From assembly GCF_036880985.1 (NCBI RefSeq), contig NZ_JBAJNO010000003.1:304807-368806 (forward strand): a DNA stretch of 64,000 bases. The letters are read 5' to 3'. Shown here piece by piece: positions 18,525 to 26,143 of this stretch; the stretch's first letter is position 1; every line of letters starts with the position of its first letter. The notes under the pieces are model-generated. The model was given only the letters and a program-made list of their open reading frames with translations. It had not been told where the DNA came from and did not search any database. Position numbers and translations under genes: made by a program. Source of the stretch: Limibacter armeniacum. GTDB lineage: Bacteria > Bacteroidota > Bacteroidia > Cytophagales > Flammeovirgaceae.

Positions 18525-18824
18525 ATGGAACTGATGAAAACAACAATTGGCAGGTTAAGACTTCTTGCCTTCTTTGAAGGAGTTTCTTTCCTGATAATTC
18601 TATTTATCACCATGCCACTTAAATATATGGCTGAAATGCCTGCTCCAAACAAAGTGGTAGGAATGGTACATGGTGTCTTATTTGTAGGGTATATAGCACT
18701 AGTTACGCTTGCTTATATGGAGTATAAATGGAATTTTAAAAAATATACATTGGCAGTACTGATGTCAGTTGTACCATTTGGGACATTCTGGGCAGACAAA
18801 AAGCTGTTTAGAGATAATGTCTAA
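18525..18824 (+). CDS. DUF3817 family small membrane protein
   Basis: 99 residues with three hydrophobic segments (about 12-32, 46-64, 74-92) and the DUF3817 pattern: RLLAFFEGVSFLIILF..MPLKY near the start, MVHGVLFVGYIAL in the middle and FGTFWADKKL at the end. The family is widespread in bacteria as an integral membrane protein of unknown function. The gene is monocistronic and followed by a strong terminator. It diverges from the tetR gene but does not share the palindromic operator closely. Confidence 0.85.
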   Translation: MELMKTTIGRLRLLAFFEGVSFLIILFITMPLKYMAEMPAPNKVVGMVHGVLFVGYIALVTLAYMEYKWNFKKYTLAVLMSVVPFGTFWADKKLFRDNV

Positions 18825-18852
18825 AAAAAATTAAAAGCATATCATATTCTGC

Positions 18853-18884
18853 AAGTCCTGATGTTAACATCAGGACTTTTTTAT
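18853..18884 (+). terminator. Rho-independent terminator
   Basis: AAGTCCTGATG, loop TTAA, exact inverse, then a T run. Confidence 0.92.
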
Positions 18885-19239
18885 TATCTAAGTTATTTAG
18901 CTAGAGTTTAATTATATTAATATAATACAATAAATGATTAAAATAATTCAACTCGATATAATGCAATTAATCTTCCTCGAATTGACTTTATGACTATGAA
19001 AACTGAGAGAGAAATTTAATAATTATTCGGATCATATTTTTTTTGAAAAAAATTATGATATCCTCGCAAATAAATCCCATAAACATAATAATCAGTCATT
19101 TAAAACAACATATTATCTATGTTACAAGATTGACTTTTATTTAAATTTTGATAATTGTTTTTTGATTTAATAAACGGCACTATATCTTTGCAGTGTTCAA
19201 TTTTTTAATCAACATTTTTTAAATTAATTTTTTATCATC
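18885..19239 (+). promoter_or_regulatory. AT-rich upstream region with Bacteroidota-type promoter
   Basis: No gene is seen in these 355 bp. A good promoter lies at its end: TTG at 19162-19164 and TATCTTTG (TAnnTTTG consensus) at 19183-19190, spaced by 18 bp, about 50 bp ahead of the outer-membrane protein gene. This is the clearest single promoter in the window. Confidence 0.75.
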
Positions 19240-19818
19240 ATGAAAAAAGTACTATTTTTTCTTCTGGTACTAACTGCAGGTTTTATCTCTGCAAATGACA
19301 CTTTTGCTCAAGATACTTACAAGAAATTCAAAGTAGGTGTTGGTATGTTCTATGCTGGTTCTATGGACAAAGAATTGGCATCAGGAGGCATTGGTTTTTA
19401 TGTTGAACCTAAGTACAACTTTACAGACAAAATTACTGCTGGTCTTTACTTGGGTACTGCGCTGATGGGTGGTGGTGAAATCGACTCTGAAGGCCTTGTT
19501 ACAGAGCTTGATGCAGCTGCAGTTTCACCATACTTGGTAACTGGTGAGTACTACTTCACTACAAACAAAGTAAGACCTTACGCTGGTCTTGGTCTTGGTA
19601 TCTACAAGAGAGCAGCTGTAAGCGTTAGCTTTGATGATGGTAGCGGTAACAATGGCTCAATCGAAGGTGAGAGTACTTCTAACTTCGGTGTAGCTCCTAA
19701 AGTAGGTCTATTGTTGGGGCACTTTGACCTTGCATTGACTTACAATGTAACAGGTGACGGCATTGCTGACTACCTTGCTTTCAATGTTGGTTTCAACATT
19801 GGTGGTGGCAAAAAATAA
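19240..19818 (+). CDS. Outer-membrane beta-barrel protein (porin-family fold)
   Basis: 192 residues with a clear signal peptide (cleavage after about residue 24, ...NDTFAQ). The rest is a pattern of alternating residues with glycine/aromatic turns (YAGLGLGIYKRAAV, LLLGHFDLALTYNV, YLAFNVGFNIGG), consistent with an eight-stranded barrel. Codon choice and the strong promoter and terminator suggest an abundant protein. The exact role (structural, adhesive or transport) is not visible. Confidence 0.85.
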   Translation: MKKVLFFLLVLTAGFISANDTFAQDTYKKFKVGVGMFYAGSMDKELASGGIGFYVEPKYNFTDKITAGLYLGTALMGGGEIDSEGLVTELDAAAVSPYLVTGEYYFTTNKVRPYAGLGLGIYKRAAVSVSFDDGSGNNGSIEGESTSNFGVAPKVGLLLGHFDLALTYNVTGDGIADYLAFNVGFNIGGGKK

Positions 19819-19841
19819 ACCCATACCTGAAAGATATTATG

Positions 19842-19877
19842 AAAGCCTGTACCAATTGGTACAGGCTTTATTTTTTA
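19842..19877. terminator. Bidirectional terminator between beta-barrel gene and rtcB
   Basis: AAAGCCTGTACCAA is followed at once by its exact inverse, then by a T run on the plus strand, between two convergent stop codons. Confidence 0.9.
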
Positions 19878-19880
19878 CAA

Positions 19881-21284
19881 TCAATCAACTTCCTTAAACT
19901 GCTCATCTCCACACATCCTGACAATCTTCGGGTAAAATTTCCCCAACACTTCCACCAACTCCTGCTGACAATCCATTACCTGATGAATATCCTTGTATGC
20001 CATCGGTGCTTCATCCAGTCCTGAACCGATCACTTCTACTCCCAAGTCACTCAAATGTCTGGCAACTGCATTTTCTTGTAGTGTTTTCTTGGCAACAGTA
20101 CGTGACATCGCTCTACCTGCACCATGCGAAGCAGAATTAACCGAAGCTACTTCACCCTTTCCCCTAACGATAAATCCAGGTGCAGACATGGAACCTGGAA
20201 TCACGCCCAATACACCTTTTCCTGCTGGAGTTGCACCTTTTCGGTGAACAATCACTTCTTTTCCTTTTTCATCCAATTCTTTCCATGCAAAGTTGTGATG
20301 GTTTTCCACCATTGCAGCAGGCAATGTTCCCAATGCTTCTGCTATTCTATCATGAATTTGGTGATGACATGCTGAAGCGTAATCCCCTGCCAGGTTCATT
20401 GCTAACCAATACTCCTGCCCTGCCTCTGTTGACAAATCCAGCCAAGCCAAATTTTTTGCCTCCCTTGGCAGTGGACATTTTTCCATCGCCAGTTTAGTAT
20501 AATGAGCAGCAATACTTGCTCCCATTCCTCTTGAACCTGAATGGGAAAGCAAGGATAGGTATTGCCCCGGCTCCAAACCCCAATCATTATCCACTTCTGT
20601 AATTTCAGCTATACCAAACTCCACAAAATGGTTTCCACCTCCTGAAGAACCAATTTGCGATGCAGCTCTATCCTTCAGTTTTCTCACAACATTCAATTCC
20701 TTGAAAAGTGGATTTTCTAAAACCTCATGATCTTTTGGATCATCAAATGTTGCTCTTCCAAATCTGGTGTTCTCTATCAGAATTTTTCTCAGGTTGTCTT
20801 TCCTTTCTTCCAGTAAAGACGTTGGCAACTCAAAGATCGACATACACATTCGGCAACCAATATCCACACCAACTGCATATGGAATTACTGCATTCTCAGT
20901 CGCCAACACGCCACCAATTGGCAGACCATAACCTTGATGCGCATCTGGCATCAGTGCGCCTGATTTTGCCACCGGTAACTTCATTGCCACTTCCATCTGT
21001 TTTAGTGCTCCCAACTCAATCCCATCTGCTCCATAAATTCTATAAGGCAATGGTTTTTCTCTGATCGGAATTTCTTTCTCTTCAGGTTTAAGTAGCTCTT
21101 CCGCCAAAGCAGCAAAAACCAAATGTTCCTTATAAGCTACCGGATTTGTGATCACGGACTTCAGCTCCGCCAAAACTTTTTCTACTTCTTTATCCAGATC
21201 AAAAGCATTCAGTGTCTCAAGTGCTAAGCCGATTGACTTTCCCTTAAAACCTAATGCCTTGATTTCATCTCCTTTTATTTTCAT
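19881..21284 (-). CDS. rtcB: RtcB-family RNA ligase
   Basis: 467 residues, slightly longer than E. coli RtcB (408). Active-site motifs are present: MPDAHQGYGLPIGG, VGVDIGCRM (metal-binding Asp and Cys), SSGGGNHFVEF, HSGSRGMG, ENHHNFAW, VHRKGATPAGKG and SASHGAGRAMSR, whose His is the guanylylated residue of the family. RtcB seals RNA 2',3'-cyclic or 3'-phosphate ends to 5'-OH ends using GTP and Mn(II), notably tRNAs cut in the anticodon loop. It ends the slipin-rtcB transcription unit (25-bp gap), whose leader carries two tRNA-like elements. A WYL regulator is divergently encoded. This points to repair of cleaved RNA under stress, not intron splicing. Confidence 0.94.
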   Translation of the reverse strand: MKIKGDEIKALGFKGKSIGLALETLNAFDLDKEVEKVLAELKSVITNPVAYKEHLVFAALAEELLKPEEKEIPIREKPLPYRIYGADGIELGALKQMEVAMKLPVAKSGALMPDAHQGYGLPIGGVLATENAVIPYAVGVDIGCRMCMSIFELPTSLLEERKDNLRKILIENTRFGRATFDDPKDHEVLENPLFKELNVVRKLKDRAASQIGSSGGGNHFVEFGIAEITEVDNDWGLEPGQYLSLLSHSGSRGMGASIAAHYTKLAMEKCPLPREAKNLAWLDLSTEAGQEYWLAMNLAGDYASACHHQIHDRIAEALGTLPAAMVENHHNFAWKELDEKGKEVIVHRKGATPAGKGVLGVIPGSMSAPGFIVRGKGEVASVNSASHGAGRAMSRTVAKKTLQENAVARHLSDLGVEVIGSGLDEAPMAYKDIHQVMDCQQELVEVLGKFYPKIVRMCGDEQFKEVD

Positions 21285-21309
21285 TGGTCCAGTTTTCTTT
21301 TTAAAATAA

Positions 21310-22401
21310 TTATCCGAACAATTCTTTCAGCTGATCTACAATCTTTCCTCCTCCTGACACCGAAATGCTGTTGACCTTGTCTGCAATCTTCTCGATGTAT
21401 TCCAGTTCTTTCAGCTTGTAAAGCATCTTGTTGTCTTCCATCAGTTTGGCAGTGTTCAACAAGCTTCTCGTCGAAGCAGTTTCTTCCCTTCTTGTGATGG
21501 TATTGGCTTCTGCTTGTTTTTGTGCCACCAAAACCTGCTTCATAATATCTTTCACCTCTCCAGGTAAAATAATATCCTTGATGCCCGCATCCAGTACTTC
21601 CACTCCCAACTGTTCTTCTTTTTCTTTCAGCACCTTCAAGGCATATTCTGTTACGGATTCCTTGTTTTCCAACAACTCATCCAAGGTAAGTGTACCGATG
21701 TATGCCCGCAAGGCAAGTTGTGTATTGACATACAGTTGACGCTCGTACTCTTTATTGTTCAGCAATGCCTGCTGAATATCCAATACCCTATAAGTTGTAT
21801 TAAAATTAATTCGCAACGCGGCTTTATCCTTGGTCAATATTTCCTGACCTGAAACTTCCTGCTGCAACTTTCGCATATCTGCTTTTAAAATGGAGACAGA
21901 CATGCTATTCATCCAGAAATGGTAAACGCCCGTCTCCAATTCCTGCTGAAATTTTCCATCAACAAACAGCAACGCCTTTTCATAAGCCTGCACGTGAAAT
22001 GTCCTTATAAAAGGAGTTACTTCCCTGCGTTGCAACAAATTTTTATCAATCGGTTCTGTAATTTCCAGTTTGCTCAAGTCTGCTTTTACAAAACGGTATT
22101 CGTTCACACCTTTCCAGAAAGCATATCGACCTGCGGTCAACACTTTCTTGAAGTTTCCATTCTCAAAATAAAATACGACTTCATGGTCTGCCACTTCCAC
22201 TACTTCAAGCAAAGCAGCCAAACCTTCATCCTTCAGCAGGATATTCAAGTTAATGGAAGGCAGAAACTGTTCAGTCATTTCATAAAGCGTCACTTCATCG
22301 TAAAAAGAAATCCAGTATTTTCCTTCTGTCAATACCTTTTTATAATCTCCTTTACCGAACACCAGCCCAGCTTTTCCTTTATTGATTGTTACTCGTTTCA
22401 T
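21310..22401 (-). CDS. Slipin (SPFH/band 7) protein linked to RtcB
   Basis: 363 residues. The C-terminal two thirds are an SPFH domain (TKDKAALRINFNTTYRVLD, QLALRAYIGTLTLDELL, then the helical QVLVAQKQAEANTITRREE region). The N-terminus has two repeated beta-rich modules that each contain a KKVLTEGKY/KKVLTAGRY-type sequence, and there is no obvious membrane helix, so it may be a soluble or peripherally attached slipin. Slipins are among the common neighbours of rtcB in RNA-repair operons; they may form an oligomeric scaffold. It shares a leader with the tRNA-like elements and is the first protein-coding gene of the unit. Confidence 0.88.
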   Translation of the reverse strand: MKRVTINKGKAGLVFGKGDYKKVLTEGKYWISFYDEVTLYEMTEQFLPSINLNILLKDEGLAALLEVVEVADHEVVFYFENGNFKKVLTAGRYAFWKGVNEYRFVKADLSKLEITEPIDKNLLQRREVTPFIRTFHVQAYEKALLFVDGKFQQELETGVYHFWMNSMSVSILKADMRKLQQEVSGQEILTKDKAALRINFNTTYRVLDIQQALLNNKEYERQLYVNTQLALRAYIGTLTLDELLENKESVTEYALKVLKEKEEQLGVEVLDAGIKDIILPGEVKDIMKQVLVAQKQAEANTITRREETASTRSLLNTAKLMEDNKMLYKLKELEYIEKIADKVNSISVSGGGKIVDQLKELFG

Positions 22402-22691
22402 CTTTATCTATCAGTTTTTGGGATAATTTTTTTGAATTAGAAATACTTCCCTGTGCCTTTCATCTCTTACAGGCGGAACCCAGATTAAGTAAGGTCAAAT
22501 TTTCCCAGTTCACCTTCCATCCGAAAAGTCTCCGAATAGTCGAAACTTTTTGAAGCTTTCCTTCCGGAAGGCAAAGTGAGAAAACATTCCTTTCGGTATC
22601 CTCTTGGTTTCGAAGCCTGCTCAAGATTGTTCGCCTCTTCATCGCTGAAAATTTGAACCGAAAGACACAGGTCCGCATCTCTGGTTAAGGA
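22402..22691 (-). promoter_or_regulatory. Long untranslated leader between tRNA-like elements and slipin
   Basis: About 290 nt lie between the tRNA-like array and the slipin start. A perfect palindrome CCTTCCGGAAGG (22560-22571) and a T-loop-like GGTTCAAAT (near 22650, minus strand) are visible, but the latter lacks a paired stem. A 72-codon ORF here looks spurious. The stretch probably is structured 5' leader RNA. Confidence 0.4.
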
Positions 22692-22708
22692 ATGGATTAT
22701 CAGTCCAT
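22692..22708 (-). ncRNA. Anticodon-arm-like hairpin
   Basis: ATGGA-CTGATAA-TCCAT on the minus strand is a perfect 5-bp stem with a 7-nt loop that looks like an intact tRNA anticodon loop (U33, GAU at 34-36, A37, A38). It follows the second permuted element by 4 nt. It is not part of a complete tRNA. Confidence 0.55.
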
Positions 22709-22712
22709 AAGG

Positions 22713-22777
22713 ATCAGCTCTCTAACCACTCGAGACATTGCACGAAGCAAGTCGGATTCGAACCGACGTACACTGAC
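22713..22777 (-). ncRNA. Circularly permuted tRNA-like element 2 (Y-RNA-module-like)
   Basis: 65 nt on the minus strand, read 22777 to 22713: anticodon 3' strand GTCAG, variable TGTAC, T-arm GTCGG-TTCGAAT-CCGAC, acceptor hairpin TTGC-TTCGT-GCAA, TG, D-arm TCTC-GAGTGGTTA-GAGA, G, then anticodon 5' strand CTGAT. CTGAT pairs with GTCAG at the far end of the element (four Watson-Crick pairs and one G-U). The chain is therefore open at the anticodon and closed at the acceptor, the reverse of a tRNA. The T-loop and the D-loop GG needed for elbow contacts are conserved. There is no CCA end, so charging is impossible. Confidence 0.8.
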
Positions 22778-22781
22778 GAAA

Positions 22782-22846
22782 TCTACTGTTCTAACCACTG
22801 AACTACCATCTTACGATGGGAAGGAATCGAACCTCCGACCTGTAGA
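22782..22846 (-). ncRNA. Circularly permuted tRNA-like element 1 (Y-RNA-module-like)
   Basis: 65 nt read 22846 to 22782: anticodon 3' strand TCTAC, variable AGGTC, T-arm GGAGG-TTCGATT-CCTTC, acceptor hairpin CCATC-GTAA-GATGG closed by a GNRA loop, TA (U8, A9), D-arm GTTC-AGTGGTTA-GAAC, A26, anticodon 5' strand GTAGA. GTAGA and TCTAC pair perfectly across the element. The same length as element 2 and a 4-nt linker TTTC show a tandem duplication with divergence. The topology matches the tRNA-like module of bacterial Y RNAs. It lies in the leader of slipin-rtcB, same strand. Confidence 0.82.
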
Positions 22847-22966
22847 GCCAAGCAAGCACAGCAAAAAGAAAGTATATGCGTCGCAACTGCTGGCATACTG
22901 TGCGGCTATTCAGAAACCGTCACGCTATTCTTTTGCTTAATGCTTGAAACAAAGGTGAAGGGCTAT

Positions 22967-22985
22967 TACGCAGTCTTTTTGCGTA
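22967..22985. promoter_or_regulatory. Inverted repeat in WYL/slipin-rtcB divergent promoter region
   Basis: TACGCA - 7 nt - TGCGTA lies 40 bp before the WYL start codon and about 120 bp upstream of the tRNA-like elements on the other strand. A CACCTTTG sequence (22953-22946, minus strand), one base off the TAnnTTTG consensus, lies next to it. This is a candidate operator for the WYL protein; a role as a weak hairpin cannot be excluded. Confidence 0.5.
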
Positions 22986-23024
22986 GTGATTTTTTTTTCT
23001 CATTTTCATAAAAAATTTTTTCAT

Positions 23025-24743
23025 ATGCCTGTCAATAGAAACGCACTGATCCGCTACAAGACCATTGATAAATGTCTTCAGAACCGTTACAGAAAATGGA
23101 CGCTGGAAGATTTGATTGATGCCTGCTCCGAAGCTTTGTATGAATATGAAGGAATAGATAAAGGAATAAGTACACGCACCATTCAAGCAGATATTCAAAT
23201 GATGCGCAGCGACAAGTTGGGTTATAATGCGCCAATCATTGTTGAAAGCAGAAAGTACTACACGTATGAGGATCCCAATTACAGTATCATCAATACGCCG
23301 ATCTCCGAACAGGATTTAGGCAGACTTTCAGAAGCAGTTGAAATGATGAAACAGTTTCAGGGCTTTTCGCATTTCCGTGAACTCGAAGGGATGGTGCAAA
23401 AACTGGAAGACCACATCCATGCACAGAAAACCGATTCCAAAAAAGTGATCGACTTTGAAAAAAATGACAACCTGAAAGGACTGGATTGGCTTGACCCTTT
23501 ATATAAGGCGATCATTAATCAGAAAGCCATTGCCATTACTTACAAGTCATTTAAGGCGCAACAGGAAAATACGTTTACCTTTCATCCTTATCTACTGAAA
23601 GAATTCCGTAACCGTTGGTTTGTGATCGGTAGTAAAAATCAGGAAAAAACCATCATGAACCTTGCCCTTGACAGAATCCAGAAGATGGAAATCAGTCAGG
23701 CAGATTTTAGGGAAAACCCAGACTTTGATCCAGAAACCTATTTCAAAGATGCTATAGGTGTATCCGTTAGCTCCAATGTAGAAACTATACGTGTTATACT
23801 TGCTGTTTCAAACTTGCATGCACCTTATATCATGACCAAGCCATTGCACTCGTCTCAAAAACAGATTGGCAAAGACCGCTTCGGAATAATAATTTCGCTG
23901 GATGTGCAACACAACTTTGAGCTGGAAAAGGAAATACTCAGTTTCGGAGACGGCATCAATGTGATGGCACCCGAAAAACTGAAAAGAAGAATTATTAGAA
24001 GACTCAATAATGCCGTCAACTGGTATCAGACAGATTTAAAGGACAAAGCCATGAATTCAGCAAAAAGAAAATTGGAACATAAAGGTTTCAGTATTTTACC
24101 CACGGTTTACACTAAACAGGAAATCGAAAAAATTGGGATGGTGTTGGCAAAGGGGCTGCCTTCTGACAAAACATACGCTCAAAGACAACTGCTAATGACT
24201 ATTCCTGAACTAAAGCCACTCCTTTTAAATCGGAACTTGACCAAATTGATTGAAACTATTTCACCCAATGCCTTTCTGATTAAGTCAATTTATTTTGATA
24301 AGGTACCGGAAGCCAATTGGTATGTCAGCTGGCATCAGGATATCCCGATCAATGTGAAAGAAAAGATTGAAGTAGAGGGCTTTTCAAAATGGACATTTAA
24401 GGAAAATGTAATCAGTGTTTGTCCTCCAGAAGATATTTTGAAACGAATTTTCACAATCCGTATCCATCTGGACGATACAGATGAGGCTAACGGTGCATTA
24501 AACGTCATCCCTTCATCACATAATATGATTCATACACCTGAGTCTATTCAAGAAATTACGGATGATAGACCTACGATATGCTGTGAAGTTCCTGCCGGAG
24601 GAGTGCAGTTGATGAAACCATTGACATTACATGCTTCTTCAAAAAGTCGTAGCCAGAAAAGAAGACGTGTGATTCACCTAGAATTTACTGATATACAACT
24701 ACCTAAGGGGATGGAATGGAGTGAAAATCTCACATTATCATAA
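23025..24743 (+). CDS. WYL-domain regulator fused to a phytanoyl-CoA dioxygenase-like domain
   Basis: 572 residues from the ATG at 23025 (an upstream GTG adds 13 poor residues). Residues about 1-90 hold a helix-turn-helix (TLEDLIDACSEAL, STRTIQADIQMM). Residues about 145-330 are a WYL ligand-binding domain plus C-terminal extension. From about residue 345 (MNSAKRKLEHKGFSILPTVY) to the end is a PhyH-type Fe(II)/2-oxoglutarate dioxygenase with WHQD (His437, Asp439), RIHLDDTDEANGALNVIPSSH, distal His about 536 and Arg about 547. WYL proteins often regulate defence and RNA-repair genes, sensing nucleic-acid ligands. The attached oxygenase is unusual and suggests that the regulator also modifies, or is gated by, a substrate. 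It diverges from slipin-rtcB. Confidence 0.88.
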   Translation: MPVNRNALIRYKTIDKCLQNRYRKWTLEDLIDACSEALYEYEGIDKGISTRTIQADIQMMRSDKLGYNAPIIVESRKYYTYEDPNYSIINTPISEQDLGRLSEAVEMMKQFQGFSHFRELEGMVQKLEDHIHAQKTDSKKVIDFEKNDNLKGLDWLDPLYKAIINQKAIAITYKSFKAQQENTFTFHPYLLKEFRNRWFVIGSKNQEKTIMNLALDRIQKMEISQADFRENPDFDPETYFKDAIGVSVSSNVETIRVILAVSNLHAPYIMTKPLHSSQKQIGKDRFGIIISLDVQHNFELEKEILSFGDGINVMAPEKLKRRIIRRLNNAVNWYQTDLKDKAMNSAKRKLEHKGFSILPTVYTKQEIEKIGMVLAKGLPSDKTYAQRQLLMTIPELKPLLLNRNLTKLIETISPNAFLIKSIYFDKVPEANWYVSWHQDIPINVKEKIEVEGFSKWTFKENVISVCPPEDILKRIFTIRIHLDDTDEANGALNVIPSSHNMIHTPESIQEITDDRPTICCEVPAGGVQLMKPLTLHASSKSRSQKRRRVIHLEFTDIQLPKGMEWSENLTLS

Positions 24744-25095
24744 AAGACTCAGGTTTCGATCAACTTTATACGTATAAAATTCTTTGAAGATTTAAATAAA
24801 CACTCAATAATTTACCTTTCAATCAATTTTGTAACAAAACGAATACATGTAAATATAACAATAAATCAATTTTTAGTATTAAACATAACATACAACACTA
24901 ATAATCAACATGTAGAACCACTTATATTTCCATTTTTTATAACAAAGCCTCTTCTTTTTATGCTGAAAAAAATATTTATTGCAAAGAAGTTGATACAAAT
25001 AATCAGCGAACCCAACAAGACGAATACTGATGAATTACTGAACATCACATTGTGTAACCAACTAAACCCAAACAATATAAGTCAAATATCTACCT
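24744..25095. other. AT-rich intergenic region, no gene seen
   Basis: 352 bp of AT-rich DNA between the WYL fusion and the first STAS-like gene. I see no ORF, hairpin terminator or consensus promoter that I would defend. Confidence 0.5.
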
Positions 25096-25545
25096 ATGAG
25101 TTTAAAAAATCGTTTAACCTACGAACTTAAAGATGAGAGTGGTACTGTATACTATAGAGCTGAATACAAACATAATAGCGAAGTGCTTATTGTAACTTGG
25201 CTAGAAAGATTACTATCAGATGAATTACTCTTATCCGGAAGTAAGCAGTCGCTAGAAATTATTGACACGCTTAAAATTAAATACCTTATTAATGACACTA
25301 GCCGATATCCCATTGGCTGGTTCGGTATCCTTGAATGGTATGAAAAAGAATGGCTCCCCACAGCTGAAGTCTTAGGATTAAAATTGGGTGCCATTATCAT
25401 GTCATTCAATTTTTTTGGACAACTATCTGCCGAAGAGGTAAAGAACATTTGCCTAAAGCACAACTCCCCCATTCAGTTAAGACTTTTTCTTTCAAAAAGA
25501 GAAGCTGAAACATGGATTGACTCCATGAGAAACAAGACAAACTAA
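25096..25545 (+). CDS. SpoIIAA/STAS-like small protein, paralogue 1
   Basis: 149 residues, no signal peptide. It shares a pattern with three other proteins in this window (25564, 32094, 32836): an N-terminal beta pair, a central LINDTS...GW segment, an EWLP motif, a strand-turn with GAIIMSFNFFGQLSAEE, and a C-terminal A..W helix. The alternation of strands and helices and the central (N/D)(D/A)(T/S)S recall the STAS/SpoIIAA-like fold, and such small proteins are multiplied in Cytophagales genomes. Function is unknown. It is followed by paralogue 2 after an 18-bp gap, probably one transcript. Confidence 0.7.
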   Translation: MSLKNRLTYELKDESGTVYYRAEYKHNSEVLIVTWLERLLSDELLLSGSKQSLEIIDTLKIKYLINDTSRYPIGWFGILEWYEKEWLPTAEVLGLKLGAIIMSFNFFGQLSAEEVKNICLKHNSPIQLRLFLSKREAETWIDSMRNKTN

Positions 25546-25563
25546 TGGGTAACAAGCTAAACA

Positions 25564-26004
25564 TTGATGATGAAAATTAGACGTGAACTAAGAAACAGGA
25601 AGGGAGAAGTATGGTGCCAATGCTTATTTTATCCTGATGAAAAAATTTTGAAATTCAAATGGGTTGGGTCTATCCAACTGCTTCCTATAGAAATATCAAT
25701 AGCCCGAGAATTCACACTTAGACTTTTAAAAGAGTTCCAACCTTCCTACGTATTGAATGATGCATCTCTATTCAATTCCGGTTGGTATTACGATAGAGAA
25801 CGATCTGAACAAGTATGGTTGCCAACATTGAATTCTATTGGTATCAAAAAGATTGCTTATGTTTTTTCTTCCCATCCTTTTGGTACAAAAGAAGCCAAAG
25901 AAATGCAGGAAGTTGCACGCAAAAGATTCCAGCACCCTGACATTCAATTATTTCCAAACATACAACAAGCCAAAGATTGGCTACTGACTCATATTAATTT
26001 ATAG
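25564..26004 (+). CDS. SpoIIAA/STAS-like small protein, paralogue 2
   Basis: 146 residues. It aligns by eye with paralogue 1: YVLNDASLFNSGW matches YLINDTSRYPIGW, VWLPTLNSIGIKKIAYVFSS matches EWLPTAEVLGLKLGAIIMSF, and both end in an acidic or aromatic helix with a tryptophan (AKDWL, AETWI). Tandem arrangement suggests local duplication followed by divergence. No function can be assigned. Confidence 0.68.
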   Translation: MMMKIRRELRNRKGEVWCQCLFYPDEKILKFKWVGSIQLLPIEISIAREFTLRLLKEFQPSYVLNDASLFNSGWYYDRERSEQVWLPTLNSIGIKKIAYVFSSHPFGTKEAKEMQEVARKRFQHPDIQLFPNIQQAKDWLLTHINL

Positions 26005-26143
26005 AAACCTCAAATATTCACGCTGATAATGAGTATTCAGCATCAATCTTGTTTCTATATCTCAAAACATGTTTTAATTTTTCAATGTTAATGGTAAAGA
26101 TTATTACAGTTTAAATTTTTGACTAAATAAAAACACAACACAA

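Noticed and set aside
22460..22678. 72-codon minus-strand ORF between slipin and the tRNA-like elements.
   Set aside because: No family, poor composition and it lies within the structured leader.
22740..22810. An ordinary tRNA gene with D-arm at 22803-22788 and T-arm at 22767-22751.
   Set aside because: The acceptor strands and the anticodon strands do not pair in this register, whereas all stems pair in the permuted register.
22782..22855. Further copies of the permuted unit upstream or downstream.
   Set aside because: Positions one repeat length away lack a T-arm, D-loop GG or pairing anticodon strands.
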